A model generated the notes under the pieces. That model had not been told where the DNA came from. It saw only the letters and a program-made list of their open reading frames with translations, and did no database searches. Source: F1-20-MAGs119 sp040401695 (GTDB taxonomy: Bacteria; Actinomycetota; Acidimicrobiia; Acidimicrobiales; Ilumatobacteraceae). Taken from it: a stretch of DNA of 57,362 nt. Both the position numbers and the translations under genes were made by a program. This document shows positions 1 through 8,548 of the stretch, in pieces; the first letter of the stretch is position 1, and every line of letters begins with the position of its first letter. The stretch is from assembly GCA_040401695.1 (NCBI GenBank), contig JBBANY010000003.1, positions 1 through 57,362 of the forward strand. The letters run 5' to 3'.

Positions 1-3000
1 AGCCCCCGCACTTCACAGTGCCATCGGAGATGACCGCGCAGCTGTGCCAGAGCCCCGTCGCAACCTTCACGGCTCCCGATGAGATTCCCGTGACGGCAAC
101 CGGATACTCGCGGTTAGTGTACGAATTGTCCCCCAATTGGCCATTGGAGTTCCAGCCCCAACAAGCGACGCCGCCGTTGGCCGTGACGCCACAGGTGTGG
201 CGTTCACCGGATTCGATGTTGAGGAGCGATTCACCTTCGATCGTCAGCGTGGTCGAGACCCGTGACTCGGCGAACTCGCCTGTCTCGGCCTGTACAGCGG
301 TGACCGTTGCGGTACCTGCGGACGCCACGGAGATCTGCCCCGTCGACGCGTTCCACCTCGCAACCGCCGTATTCGAACTCTCGTACGACCAAGCGCCGGG
401 ACTGTCAGATGTCGGTGCGGTCGGCGTGAATGCCGGAGACGAGAACGTCTTCGGCGGGATCGTGAAGGTACCGACGGTCGCGCGACGCAGAACGCGAATG
501 TCGGTCGTCGTCGTCGCGCTTCCCCACGTGCCACTCTGCGCCTGCGTGGCCGTGAGGATCGCCGAACCGCGTCCGACGATGGTGACAAGGCCCGTCACGG
601 CATCGATCGTCGCGACAGACGTGTCGCTGCTCGTATAAGTGAAAGCCCCGGGGCTGTTCGACGTCGGCAAAGTGGGCGTGAAGGGGGCGTCGCCTTCGGC
701 CTTCGTGATCCCCATGCCCGCGAAGTAGTAGCCGACGCCGTTGTAGATCGTCGAAGCGCCGGGGGGCGTGAAGCGCACGATGATCGCGTCACCGCCACCG
801 TTCTCACCGAATTGGATGCGGATCGGATAATACGTTCCCGACGACAAGGTCGTATTGGCGCATATTTCTCGCATGCCGTGCAGTCCGGCATTGTTCACGA
901 GACTGTTTGCCGCCGTGAAGCCGGCTTTCGCGTTCGAACCCAACCAGAGGTAACTCGCATCATCCGAGTTGGTGCAGAACGTGTACGTGCCGGACGTCGA
1001 CGCTTTGAAAGATCCCGTCCACTCCCAGCTGTAACCATCGGCGCTCGAGGTGAAGTAGGTAAAATCTGTGATCTGGTTCGTGTCACCGTGTTTGGTGGCT
1101 GTCGCGAACCAGTTGACGTTGTCGTTGAAGTATCCGACGTAGCGGGTGCCCTTCAGACCGGCTCCCGAACCGGAGTCACCACCGAACGCGGTGAGCGTCG
1201 GAGTCACGCGGCTGACGTTGAGCACTGCGCTCGTCGAACCTGCGTCGAAGTTGCCCTGAGCCGGTTGACTTGCGGTGATCGTGGTGGAACCCGGCGCGAG
1301 AATCGTGATCGTGCGTGTGGCCGAGTTGATCGTCGCAACCGACGTGTCACTGCTGGTGTAGGTGATTGCGGCGGGACTGTTCGACGTGACGGCGGCGATC
1401 GTGAATGCGGGATCACCGAACGTCTTGGCCGGCGTCGTGATGACGCTCATCGTCGGGATGGCGGTGAGGACGGTGAGTTCTGCCGTCACCGCCCCCGTTG
1501 CATACATCGCAGTCGAGGCCTGCGTCGCCGTGATGATGGTGACGCCGACACCATTGATGGTGACGGCCCCAGTGGAAGTGTTCACCGAAGCCACGGCGGT
1601 GTTACTGGACGCCCAGGTGAAGGTTCCGTTGCTGGTCGAGACCGGCGCAGTCAACGTAAACCCGGCGCCGAGGTAGCGGCGATCACTGATCGTGTACGCC
1701 GAGTAGACGGGCGCCTGTCGCGTAACGGTGATCGTCGTCGCCGCCGATGTTGCCGCGGTGTAGTTGTCGTCCTGGCCCCGGGTGCCGGTGATCGTGCAGG
1801 TGCCGTTCGACGTCGTGACGAGCGAGGTCCCCTGGATCGAACAGTTCGCGGTTCCCGCGTTAACAATCGCGTACGAGAAAGTCCCCGTTCCGGAGCCACC
1901 CGTCGCTGTGAGCGGAAGGTTGACACCGGCGATGGCCGATGTCGACGTGACTGTGACCGCGCCCGACTGCGCGATGCGGTTGATGGTGACCACGGTGTCA
2001 GGTGACGTGGACGACTCGTAGTTCCGGTCGGCGGCCTTGGTCGCCTTGATCGTGCACGTGCCACCGCTGGTCGACGTGAGAGTGGCTCCGACGATCGAGC
2101 AGCCTGCGCCGCCGGCGCTGACGACCTCGTAGGTCACTGGACCGGTTCCTTGACCGCCGGACACGGCAAGCGCCAGCGGCGTGCCGAAGCTGCCCGATGT
2201 CGATGTGATCGTCAGGCCCGAGCCGAGGCCGGCGGCGAGTTGTGCGACCTCGGTCGCTGACAGGGCCCGGTTGTAGATAACCAACTCGTCGAGCAGACCC
2301 GCGAACCATTCGTTGCCGACCGTCTTCCCAATCGTGAAGTTGTTTCCGGTTGCGTTGTTTGGTCCACGATTCGTGTCGGACACTGCCAAGACGCCGTTGA
2401 CCCAAATTCCTCTGGTCGTGCCGTCGTATGTTGCCACGACGTGTGCCCATGGACCGTTGATCGAAATGTCGTTCGGTCGTCCCGGCATGACGAGGTCGTT
2501 ACCCCACCAATAGTTGTGGAGCCCACCGTCGCTGTGCAGGCGGAATGCGTTGTTCTGATTGCCCGCTCCGTAGTTTCCCCAGCCCACGATTCCGCGCTGA
2601 CCGAATGCCGAGGGTTTGATCCATGCTGCGATGGTGTAAGAGGAGTTCCCGGTCGGCAGTCCAGCGATCGTGCCGGTCGTGCGCTCGAGATACGCACCTG
2701 AGCCATTGAGTGACAGCGCTCCGCCCACTTTGCCCGATGACGTCCAAGTGGGGCCCCCGGTTTGTGACAGGTCGCCCGTTCCAGCGGAGTTCACACCGAG
2801 AGTGTTTGCCGAGTCGAAGGACCACTTGGCGACGAGACCTGTCGTCTGAACGCCCTGTTGCGTCGCGCGGTTGACGGTCAGCGTGGCCACGATCGAGGCC
2901 GCCGAGTAGTTCACTGTCGTTGCCTGCCGGGCCCGAATCTGCAGGGTGCCTGCGGCCGTGATCGTGACTTGACCGTTGGATGCGACGGTGGCGACGGTTG

Positions 3001-6000
3001 ACGTCGGGTCGACGCTCTCGAAGGTGAACGTGCCGGTGGACGGCGAAGAAGGAGCCGTGAGTGTGAACTGGCCGTCACCGAAAGTCTTGACGGGAATCGT
3101 GAAAGTGCCGAGAGTCGGTGCCTGCTTGTCGATCGTCAGTTTCGCTGTCGTAGTGGCGGCAACGTGGAGATCGGTCGCAACCTGGGTCGCTGTGATCGTG
3201 GCCGTACCAGCCGTGAGTATCGTCACCCGTCCGCCAGCGGTGACGGTCGCGATGGTTGCGTCATCGACCGTGTAAGTGATTGCGCCCGTCGAACTCGATG
3301 TCGGTGCGTTGAGATCGAACGCCGCGTCGCCGAAGGTCTTGTTGGCAATCGTCCACGAGTAGATGGGTTTCCCCTTCGACACGGTGACGCTGACGGCAAC
3401 AGACCCCGCCTCGTAGTTCGCCGATGATTCCTGCTTGGCTGTCAACGTGGCGGTACCGACACCGACGATCTTCGCCAAACCCGTCTTGGCATCGACGTTG
3501 AAGACACTCGCCTTGTCGGTCGAGTACGCAAACGTGGCACCGCTCGTCGAGGTCGGCTTCAGGGTGAAGTCGGCATCGCCGTAGGCCTTGTCGGCGACCA
3601 AGAGGTCGGAAATCTTCGGTGATGCCTTTGCGACCGTCACCTTTGCGCTGATCGAGCCAACCGAGAAGCCCGATGTCGCGGCTTGCGACGCTGTGATCGT
3701 CGCCGTGCCGGCTCCGATGATCGAGACCTTGCCGTCCTTCTCACCGACTGTGACGACCTTGTCATCGCTCGACTTGAACGTGATCGCACCCGTCGAGTTC
3801 GACTTCGGTGCTGGCATGTCGAATGCTGCATCACCGAATGTCTTCGTCACGTCGGAGAATTCCGAGAGAGTCGGGGCAGTTGCGGCGACCACGACCTTGA
3901 ACGTTGTGCTGGCCGCAACCCAGTCGGTGGTCGTCGCTTGCGACGCTGTGATGGTCACCGTTCCGGCAGCCTTGACCGACGCCTTGGCTCCCGTGATGCT
4001 CACAATGTTGCTGTCGGAAGAGGTGTACGTGAACCCACCCCGGCTCGCCGATCCCGGCTTCGGCAAGTCGAAGTCGGCGTCGAGGAACGCCTTGGAGACG
4101 TCGGCCGGGGCGGTCAGTTCCGGCGTCCCCTTGCGGACGGTCACGACCATCGAGTCGCTGACGGCAATAAAGTCGTCGGTTGCCGCCTGTGCGACGGTGA
4201 TCGTTGCCTTGCCGGCACCGGAGATGATCCAACGGCCGGTTGTCTTCGATTGCTTGACCACATCTTCGTCGCTGCTCGTGAAGGTGAACGCACCCGTCGA
4301 GGTCGAGGTGGGCTTCGCGATGACGAACGAGTCGTCGCCGAACGTCTTCGTGATGTCCTTCAGCGCAGCGTTTTCGGGTGTCGCCTTGCCGACGATCAAT
4401 GTCGCCGTGATGGTGCCCGCCTCGAAACCTCGCGCGGCTGCCTGCGTGGCGGTGATCACCGTCGAGCCGGCGCCGACGATCGTGACGCGACCGGTCGTTG
4501 CATTCACCGTTGCGACATCGGTCTTGCTCGACGAGTAACGGAAGCCCCCGGGGCTGTTCGAGTCGGGTGGGTCGAGCGTGAACGCATCATCTCCGAACGT
4601 CTTGGTGGTGATGCGGAAGTTGGTGAGTGTCGGCTTCTGTACGGCTGCGACCGTCGTCGGAGTGGCGCCGGCTGCGCTGACCGACCGCGGGTTCGTCGTG
4701 GTCGGCGCCGAACCCGGGCGAGCTTCAGCCGTGGTCGTGGTGGCGTTCGGCAACGCTGCGTTTCTGGTCTGCACCGTCGATGCGGTTTCGCCCTTCGGGA
4801 CCGACGTCGTCGAAGCCGATGCAATCTCTTTTGCGCCAGCAGCCGACGGCACGGTCGTCGTCGGCGCAACGTAGGCCTCGTCCGCCTTGTAATTCGGGTT
4901 GTTGAGGTTGCGGTCCTCGAGTTTCGGCAGCGCTTCGATGGCCTTGCTCTCGAGCGCAGGGGGCAGTTCGACTTCCACCTTGTTGAGGTTCAGTTCGGAT
5001 GCAGCGACGATTGTCTTGGTCTTTGTTCCGTCGGCTGCGATCTCGGTCTTTTGAACCTCGCCGGTGGCTGTCGCCTCGAGCACCGTCACGCCACCGGTCT
5101 CGTCGGCCTTCACCTGAACCGCAGGACTTTCGGGCGTCACCTGCTGCTGAATGACCTCACCCGTGGATGTGGTGACTTGAACCGCGAGAGTCCCCTCGTC
5201 ACTTGCGCCGAGTTCAGCCGTGGGTCCGGATGCATTGGCGACGAGGTTCCCCGCCGCGAACGTGAGGTCGACATTTGGATCGTTCGACTTGATCGATCGG
5301 GCCCCCACCTCGACGGGCTTGTCCTTGGATCCGGGTGTCGAGAATTGTGCGACGCCACCGGGAGTCACGGCAAACACCGAAGCCGCGCCACCGAACAGCA
5401 GCTTGGCGCGCGAGCCGGCCGATGCCGGCGCGGTCGTGGTCGGTGCGGGGACAGCCGTCGTCGTTGGCGAAATGATTTTCGGCCCCTGGCCGTCGCTCAC
5501 GAACGCATCGACCCGCGTCGGTGACAGACCCGGTTTCGTCACGTCCGTCGCCGCACTCGATCCACCATTTTCGAGGACGTCGTTCGGGATCGTGATCATG
5601 AAGTCGTACGACGAACGTGCGGTTGCACGTGGCGAAAGACGCGTGATGACCACGCTGCCCTTCACCGGCCGTGCCGCGGCGCCGTCACCGTTCGTTGCCT
5701 GCGTCGGTGACACCGCGCCCGCCGGGGTTTCAACCGCCCAGTCGAGATTCTCGGTGCGCACGAGCATCGTCGTGGCCTGCACCTTCGTATCGTCACCACA
5801 GAATGGGCAAGTTCCTTCACGCGCCTCGAAGGGCGTGAGGTCCATGTCGCCGGAACCGCCGGACCAGAGATTCGGATCGTTTGCAGGATCGTCACCCGCG
5901 AACGAGAACGACCACTTGTCGTTGGCAAGGTCGACGTCGACATAACGGTTGCGTCCGGGCCAGTTCGAGTCGTACACCATGATGCGAACGACGTCGGGGG

Positions 6001-6658
6001 TCGGATACTCGATCGCATACGGAAGGACCGCATGGCCACCCGACTCGACATACACACCGAGCGTGTACTGCAGCTTGTCCGCAGCGAACGACCTCTTCAG
6101 CTCATCGACTTTCTCGGAGAGCGACGCCTTCGTCCACTTTTGGATGGAGTCCTGCACCTCGGGAACGAATTGGGTCGCGAAGGCACGCATCACCGCGCGG
6201 ATCTCGTCTTCTTGCGAAGGCAGCTTCACGGTTTCCGGAAGCTCGGCTTTGTTGAAACGTGCCGAGGCAAGTGCAACCAACCCTTCACAGTGACCCGTCG
6301 CACGCGCCTGGTTCACCATGCGTGCCCATGCCGCTGCCTCGGCGGTGAGCGTGCACGGATCGGCGACGCCGTCGACGCACACTGCCGGGCCGGAACCGAA
6401 CATCGACACGAGGTCGGCGGTGTCGAAGTTGAGATCAGGGAACGTGGCCGACGGAAAGTTCGGGAAGGCCCACCCGTTCAATTGAGGTTGCATTTTTGTT
6501 GCGACAGCTCCGTCGGGGGCGGGAGCCGCATTCGTTGCAGCCCCGGCACCATCGCCACCACCCGACGAGGAACCTCCACCGCCACCGCATGCGGCCAACG
6601 CGACGAGGCAGAACGCCAATCCAGCCGCCGTGAGGCGTCGGCGCAACCCAGTCGTCAT
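1..6658 (-). CDS. Giant modular lipoprotein (Ig-like/MBG repeats, LamG, PA14, RCC1), 3' end outside window
   Basis: The frame stays open from ATG 6658 to the window edge (more than 2200 codons). A signal peptide ends in lipobox LAAC (Cys24). A unique region of about 350 residues and a Thr/Pro-rich linker follow. About eleven Ig-like repeats of roughly 84 residues come next, each opening with a KTFGD-like motif and containing YTSSD...VATV and ITATQA; seven lie in series near 4600-2890 and four nearer the C-terminus. A LamG/concanavalin-like domain lies near 2860-2250, a PA14 domain near 1190-720 (NSDDASYLWLG), and RCC1-like repeats begin near 240 (HTCGV, CWGWNSNGQLGD). The fold types suggest carbohydrate or ligand binding on the cell surface; the function is unknown. 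No SD precedes the ATG, but TAAAAT lies 6 nt upstream, so the start is probably leaderless. Confidence 0.85.
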   Translation of the reverse strand, partial: MTTGLRRRLTAAGLAFCLVALAACGGGGGSSSGGGDGAGAATNAAPAPDGAVATKMQPQLNGWAFPNFPSATFPDLNFDTADLVSMFGSGPAVCVDGVADPCTLTAEAAAWARMVNQARATGHCEGLVALASARFNKAELPETVKLPSQEDEIRAVMRAFATQFVPEVQDSIQKWTKASLSEKVDELKRSFAADKLQYTLGVYVESGGHAVLPYAIEYPTPDVVRIMVYDSNWPGRNRYVDVDLANDKWSFSFAGDDPANDPNLWSGGSGDMDLTPFEAREGTCPFCGDDTKVQATTMLVRTENLDWAVETPAGAVSPTQATNGDGAAARPVKGSVVITRLSPRATARSSYDFMITIPNDVLENGGSSAATDVTKPGLSPTRVDAFVSDGQGPKIISPTTTAVPAPTTTAPASAGSRAKLLFGGAASVFAVTPGGVAQFSTPGSKDKPVEVGARSIKSNDPNVDLTFAAGNLVANASGPTAELGASDEGTLAVQVTTSTGEVIQQQVTPESPAVQVKADETGGVTVLEATATGEVQKTEIAADGTKTKTIVAASELNLNKVEVELPPALESKAIEALPKLEDRNLNNPNYKADEAYVAPTTTVPSAAGAKEIASASTTSVPKGETASTVQTRNAALPNATTTTAEARPGSAPTTTNPRSVSAAGATPTTVAAVQKPTLTNFRITTKTFGDDAFTLDPPDSNSPGGFRYSSSKTDVATVNATTGRVTIVGAGSTVITATQAAARGFEAGTITATLIVGKATPENAALKDITKTFGDDSFVIAKPTSTSTGAFTFTSSDEDVVKQSKTTGRWIISGAGKATITVAQAATDDFIAVSDSMVVTVRKGTPELTAPADVSKAFLDADFDLPKPGSASRGGFTYTSSDSNIVSITGAKASVKAAGTVTITASQATTTDWVAASTTFKVVVAATAPTLSEFSDVTKTFGDAAFDMPAPKSNSTGAITFKSSDDKVVTVGEKDGKVSIIGAGTATITASQAATSGFSVGSISAKVTVAKASPKISDLLVADKAYGDADFTLKPTSTSGATFAYSTDKASVFNVDAKTGLAKIVGVGTATLTAKQESSANYEAGSVAVSVTVSKGKPIYSWTIANKTFGDAAFDLNAPTSSSTGAITYTVDDATIATVTAGGRVTILTAGTATITATQVATDLHVAATTTAKLTIDKQAPTLGTFTIPVKTFGDGQFTLTAPSSPSTGTFTFESVDPTSTVATVASNGQVTITAAGTLQIRARQATTVNYSAASIVATLTVNRATQQGVQTTGLVAKWSFDSANTLGVNSAGTGDLSQTGGPTWTSSGKVGGALSLNGSGAYLERTTGTIAGLPTGNSSYTIAAWIKPSAFGQRGIVGWGNYGAGNQNNAFRLHSDGGLHNYWWGNDLVMPGRPNDISINGPWAHVVATYDGTTRGIWVNGVLAVSDTNRGPNNATGNNFTIGKTVGNEWFAGLLDELVIYNRALSATEVAQLAAGLGSGLTITSTSGSFGTPLALAVSGGQGTGPVTYEVVSAGGAGCSIVGATLTSTSGGTCTIKATKAADRNYESSTSPDTVVTINRIAQSGAVTVTSTSAIAGVNLPLTATGGSGTGTFSYAIVNAGTANCSIQGTSLVTTSNGTCTITGTRGQDDNYTAATSAATTITVTRQAPVYSAYTISDRRYLGAGFTLTAPVSTSNGTFTWASSNTAVASVNTSTGAVTINGVGVTIITATQASTAMYATGAVTAELTVLTAIPTMSVITTPAKTFGDPAFTIAAVTSNSPAAITYTSSDTSVATINSATRTITILAPGSTTITASQPAQGNFDAGSTSAVLNVSRVTPTLTAFGGDSGSGAGLKGTRYVGYFNDNVNWFATATKHGDTNQITDFTYFTSSADGYSWEWTGSFKASTSGTYTFCTNSDDASYLWLGSNAKAGFTAANSLVNNAGLHGMREICANTTLSSGTYYPIRIQFGENGGGDAIIVRFTPPGASTIYNGVGYYFAGMGITKAEGDAPFTPTLPTSNSPGAFTYTSSDTSVATIDAVTGLVTIVGRGSAILTATQAQSGTWGSATTTTDIRVLRRATVGTFTIPPKTFSSPAFTPTAPTSDSPGAWSYESSNTAVARWNASTGQISVASAGTATVTAVQAETGEFAESRVSTTLTIEGESLLNIESGERHTCGVTANGGVACWGWNSNGQLGDNSYTNREYPVAVTGISSGAVKVATGLWHSCAVISDGTVKCGG

Positions 6659-6664
6659 GAGTGA

Positions 6665-6670
6665 ATTTTA
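6665..6670 (-). promoter_or_regulatory. -10 box (TAAAAT), probably leaderless start of the giant lipoprotein gene
   Basis: TAAAAT lies 6 nt before ATG 6658 and there is no purine-rich SD between them. That spacing puts the transcription start at or next to the A of the ATG. It implies the gene can be transcribed apart from the operon upstream. No good -35 is visible. Confidence 0.5.
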
Positions 6671-6728
6671 TGGCAGGAACAGTGACTTATTCACGTCGCC
6701 CCGCCCGGTTTGCTGACTTCTCGAACCG

Positions 6729-8018
6729 TTATTCCTCATACTCTGCAAAGAAATTCGCAGCGACACAGGTGCCGAGTTGCGCCCCTGCCTCGATGCTGAA
6801 CGCATAGTGGATTCCGCCCAAGACGCGCGACTCACCGGCCTCGTCGGCGGCCGCTCGGAATGAGGCGAACGAACGAGGCTCGATCTCGAACTTCTTGCGC
6901 GAACCGGGCGCCAGACCCCAGCCGGGGTCGGTGAACGACCACTCCCCGATCGTCGACGTGAGAATGTCGGAAGCGACGCGTGAGATCGTCGAGTGCCCCG
7001 ACGGGTACTCGGGGAATGCAGGCGTCGTGAGGTACGAGTTCCATTCGGGGTCGGTGCGTGCGACAACCGTGACGGGACGTTCGACCGACCATCTGTATTT
7101 TTCGCGCCAATTCGCAATGACGCCATCGGCCAATGCCATCGTCATCGCACCGAAGAGCCCAATCGTCTCGGTTGCCGGCAACGAAGTCGCCTCGGCGGCA
7201 CGTGCAGCGATCTCGACCCAGTGACCCGATGGCGTACTGCTGCGTCCCCGGCTGTCATCCCAGAAGCGGGCAATCATCTTTTGTTCGTCTGTCAACGACG
7301 CGACGACATCAGCGACTTCGGTCGCGGCCTCACCGAAGGGATTTGCCGCATCATTCGAGCGTGGCGGCGCCGGCAAACTGCACGTCGTCGTCGACGGTAG
7401 GTACGTGCGCAACGTTCCCCATCCCGGGTCGATCGCACCCTGAAACCCCGGGGGTGTCGGAGCCCACGCGCCCGCCGCTTCGGGCGCGGTGTACTTCACC
7501 TTCAGCGCCTCATCCAGGCCGTCGCCTTTCGCACGTGCCAAGACGGCCGCGACGGCTGACGCGCCCCGCGCCACGCTCGCCCGCACATCGGTACCTTCGG
7601 GTGCGCTTGCCAAGAGTCCGGACAGCCATTTGTCGCGCAGTTCGGCATAGGTGGTGCGGTCGAGTTGTGTCGGCATGAGTTTGCGTACCGCCGTCGTTCC
7701 TGCGGCCACGGCGGCGATCGCATCGTCGAGTCCGGAAGGCGGATCGGGCAGTTCGACCGGTTCGTTGATGGACCGTGTGAATGCGACCTGCGCACCCGAG
7801 GCAGCCAACATCGCATAGCCGATGATTCCGTAGAGTCGGCTCGCACGCGTGGGACCCTGGCGATTGCGGGCAATCAACGGTGCCAACTCGGTCAACACGC
7901 CCGACACCTCGGCCGTGCCGCGCGGCACCACCGAATTTGCCCCGGCCGACGCGTGTGTTGCAACCACACCGATCGTCACCAACAGCGCAACAATGCACAA
8001 CTTCGTCGACCTCAACAC
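6729..8018 (-). CDS. Vanadium-dependent haloperoxidase / PAP2-superfamily exported protein
   Basis: 429 residues with an N-terminal hydrophobic signal segment, so probably exported. The three parts of the vanadate/phosphate pocket are present in order: KYRWSVERP (the K-x6-RP motif, about residues 306-314), PSGH (about 340) and SRVLGGIH (the SR-x5-H motif, about 396-402). The C-terminal half therefore fits vanadium-dependent haloperoxidases and related acid phosphatases; the motifs alone do not say which chemistry it performs. The GTG start overlaps the TGA stop of the pentapeptide-repeat gene, so translation is probably coupled. The length, roughly twice that of a simple PAP2 phosphatase, favours the haloperoxidase branch. 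Confidence 0.82.
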   Translation of the reverse strand: MLRSTKLCIVALLVTIGVVATHASAGANSVVPRGTAEVSGVLTELAPLIARNRQGPTRASRLYGIIGYAMLAASGAQVAFTRSINEPVELPDPPSGLDDAIAAVAAGTTAVRKLMPTQLDRTTYAELRDKWLSGLLASAPEGTDVRASVARGASAVAAVLARAKGDGLDEALKVKYTAPEAAGAWAPTPPGFQGAIDPGWGTLRTYLPSTTTCSLPAPPRSNDAANPFGEAATEVADVVASLTDEQKMIARFWDDSRGRSSTPSGHWVEIAARAAEATSLPATETIGLFGAMTMALADGVIANWREKYRWSVERPVTVVARTDPEWNSYLTTPAFPEYPSGHSTISRVASDILTSTIGEWSFTDPGWGLAPGSRKKFEIEPRSFASFRAAADEAGESRVLGGIHYAFSIEAGAQLGTCVAANFFAEYEE

Positions 8019-8548
8019 GACGGTGCCGCCACTTCACCGTCGGGCATGGTCGTATTGCAGGTGAAAAGCTGTGAGAAGTCGCCGCCGGTCGCACCCGTGA
8101 AGTTGGCATCGGTGGCAAAAACATCGATCATGACCGCGCCTTCGAGATCCGTCTTGGTCGCTTTCGCGCTCGTCAACCGGGCGCGTGTGAGATTCGCATT
8201 GACGAACACCGCGTCGTCCAATGCCGCACGCACCAGTGCAGCATCCGAGAGATCCGCTCCCGACAGGTCGGCACCGATCAGGTTCGCATCGGTGAGGTTC
8301 GTGCCCGCGAGGTTGGCTCCTGCCAGATTCGCCGAGCGCAAGTCGCTGCCCGACAGATCGCGCTCGGAGAGATCGGCGTTCGACAGGTCGGCGCCACGGC
8401 ACCTGGCGCGCGGTGCGGGCTCGCACGCTGCGGATTCAACGGTCGGTGAGTCTGCCGGTTTGGTCGCGCTTGGATCACCACCGCCACAACCCGCGAGGCC
8501 GCACACAAGCGCGACGACGGCAAGTGCCGAGCCGATGCGATGGTTCAT
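8012..8548 (-). CDS. Pentapeptide-repeat lipoprotein
   Basis: 178 residues. The N-terminus is a lipoprotein signal with lipobox LAGC. From about residue 50 runs a series of pentapeptide repeats of the A(D/N)LSx type (NADLS, SANLA, TDANLIGADLSGADLS), enough for several turns of a right-handed quadrilateral beta-helix. The C-terminal part is Cys-containing and lacks repeats. The ATG overlaps the TGA of the FG-GAP gene (ATGA), and its own stop overlaps the haloperoxidase start. Pentapeptide proteins have no single function, so its role is unknown. Confidence 0.85.
   Translation of the reverse strand: MNHRIGSALAVVALVCGLAGCGGGDPSATKPADSPTVESAACEPAPRARCRGADLSNADLSERDLSGSDLRSANLAGANLAGTNLTDANLIGADLSGADLSDAALVRAALDDAVFVNANLTRARLTSAKATKTDLEGAVMIDVFATDANFTGATGGDFSQLFTCNTTMPDGEVAAPSC

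Noticed and set aside
812..2005. 397-codon plus-strand frame rich in Arg and Gly
   Set aside because: Shadow of the PA14 and Ig-like part of the minus-strand lipoprotein, which has clear domains.
3588..5524. Long plus-strand frames (316 and 613 codons) opposite the giant lipoprotein gene
   Set aside because: They mirror the Ig-like repeats of the minus-strand gene, with biased composition and no recognisable fold.
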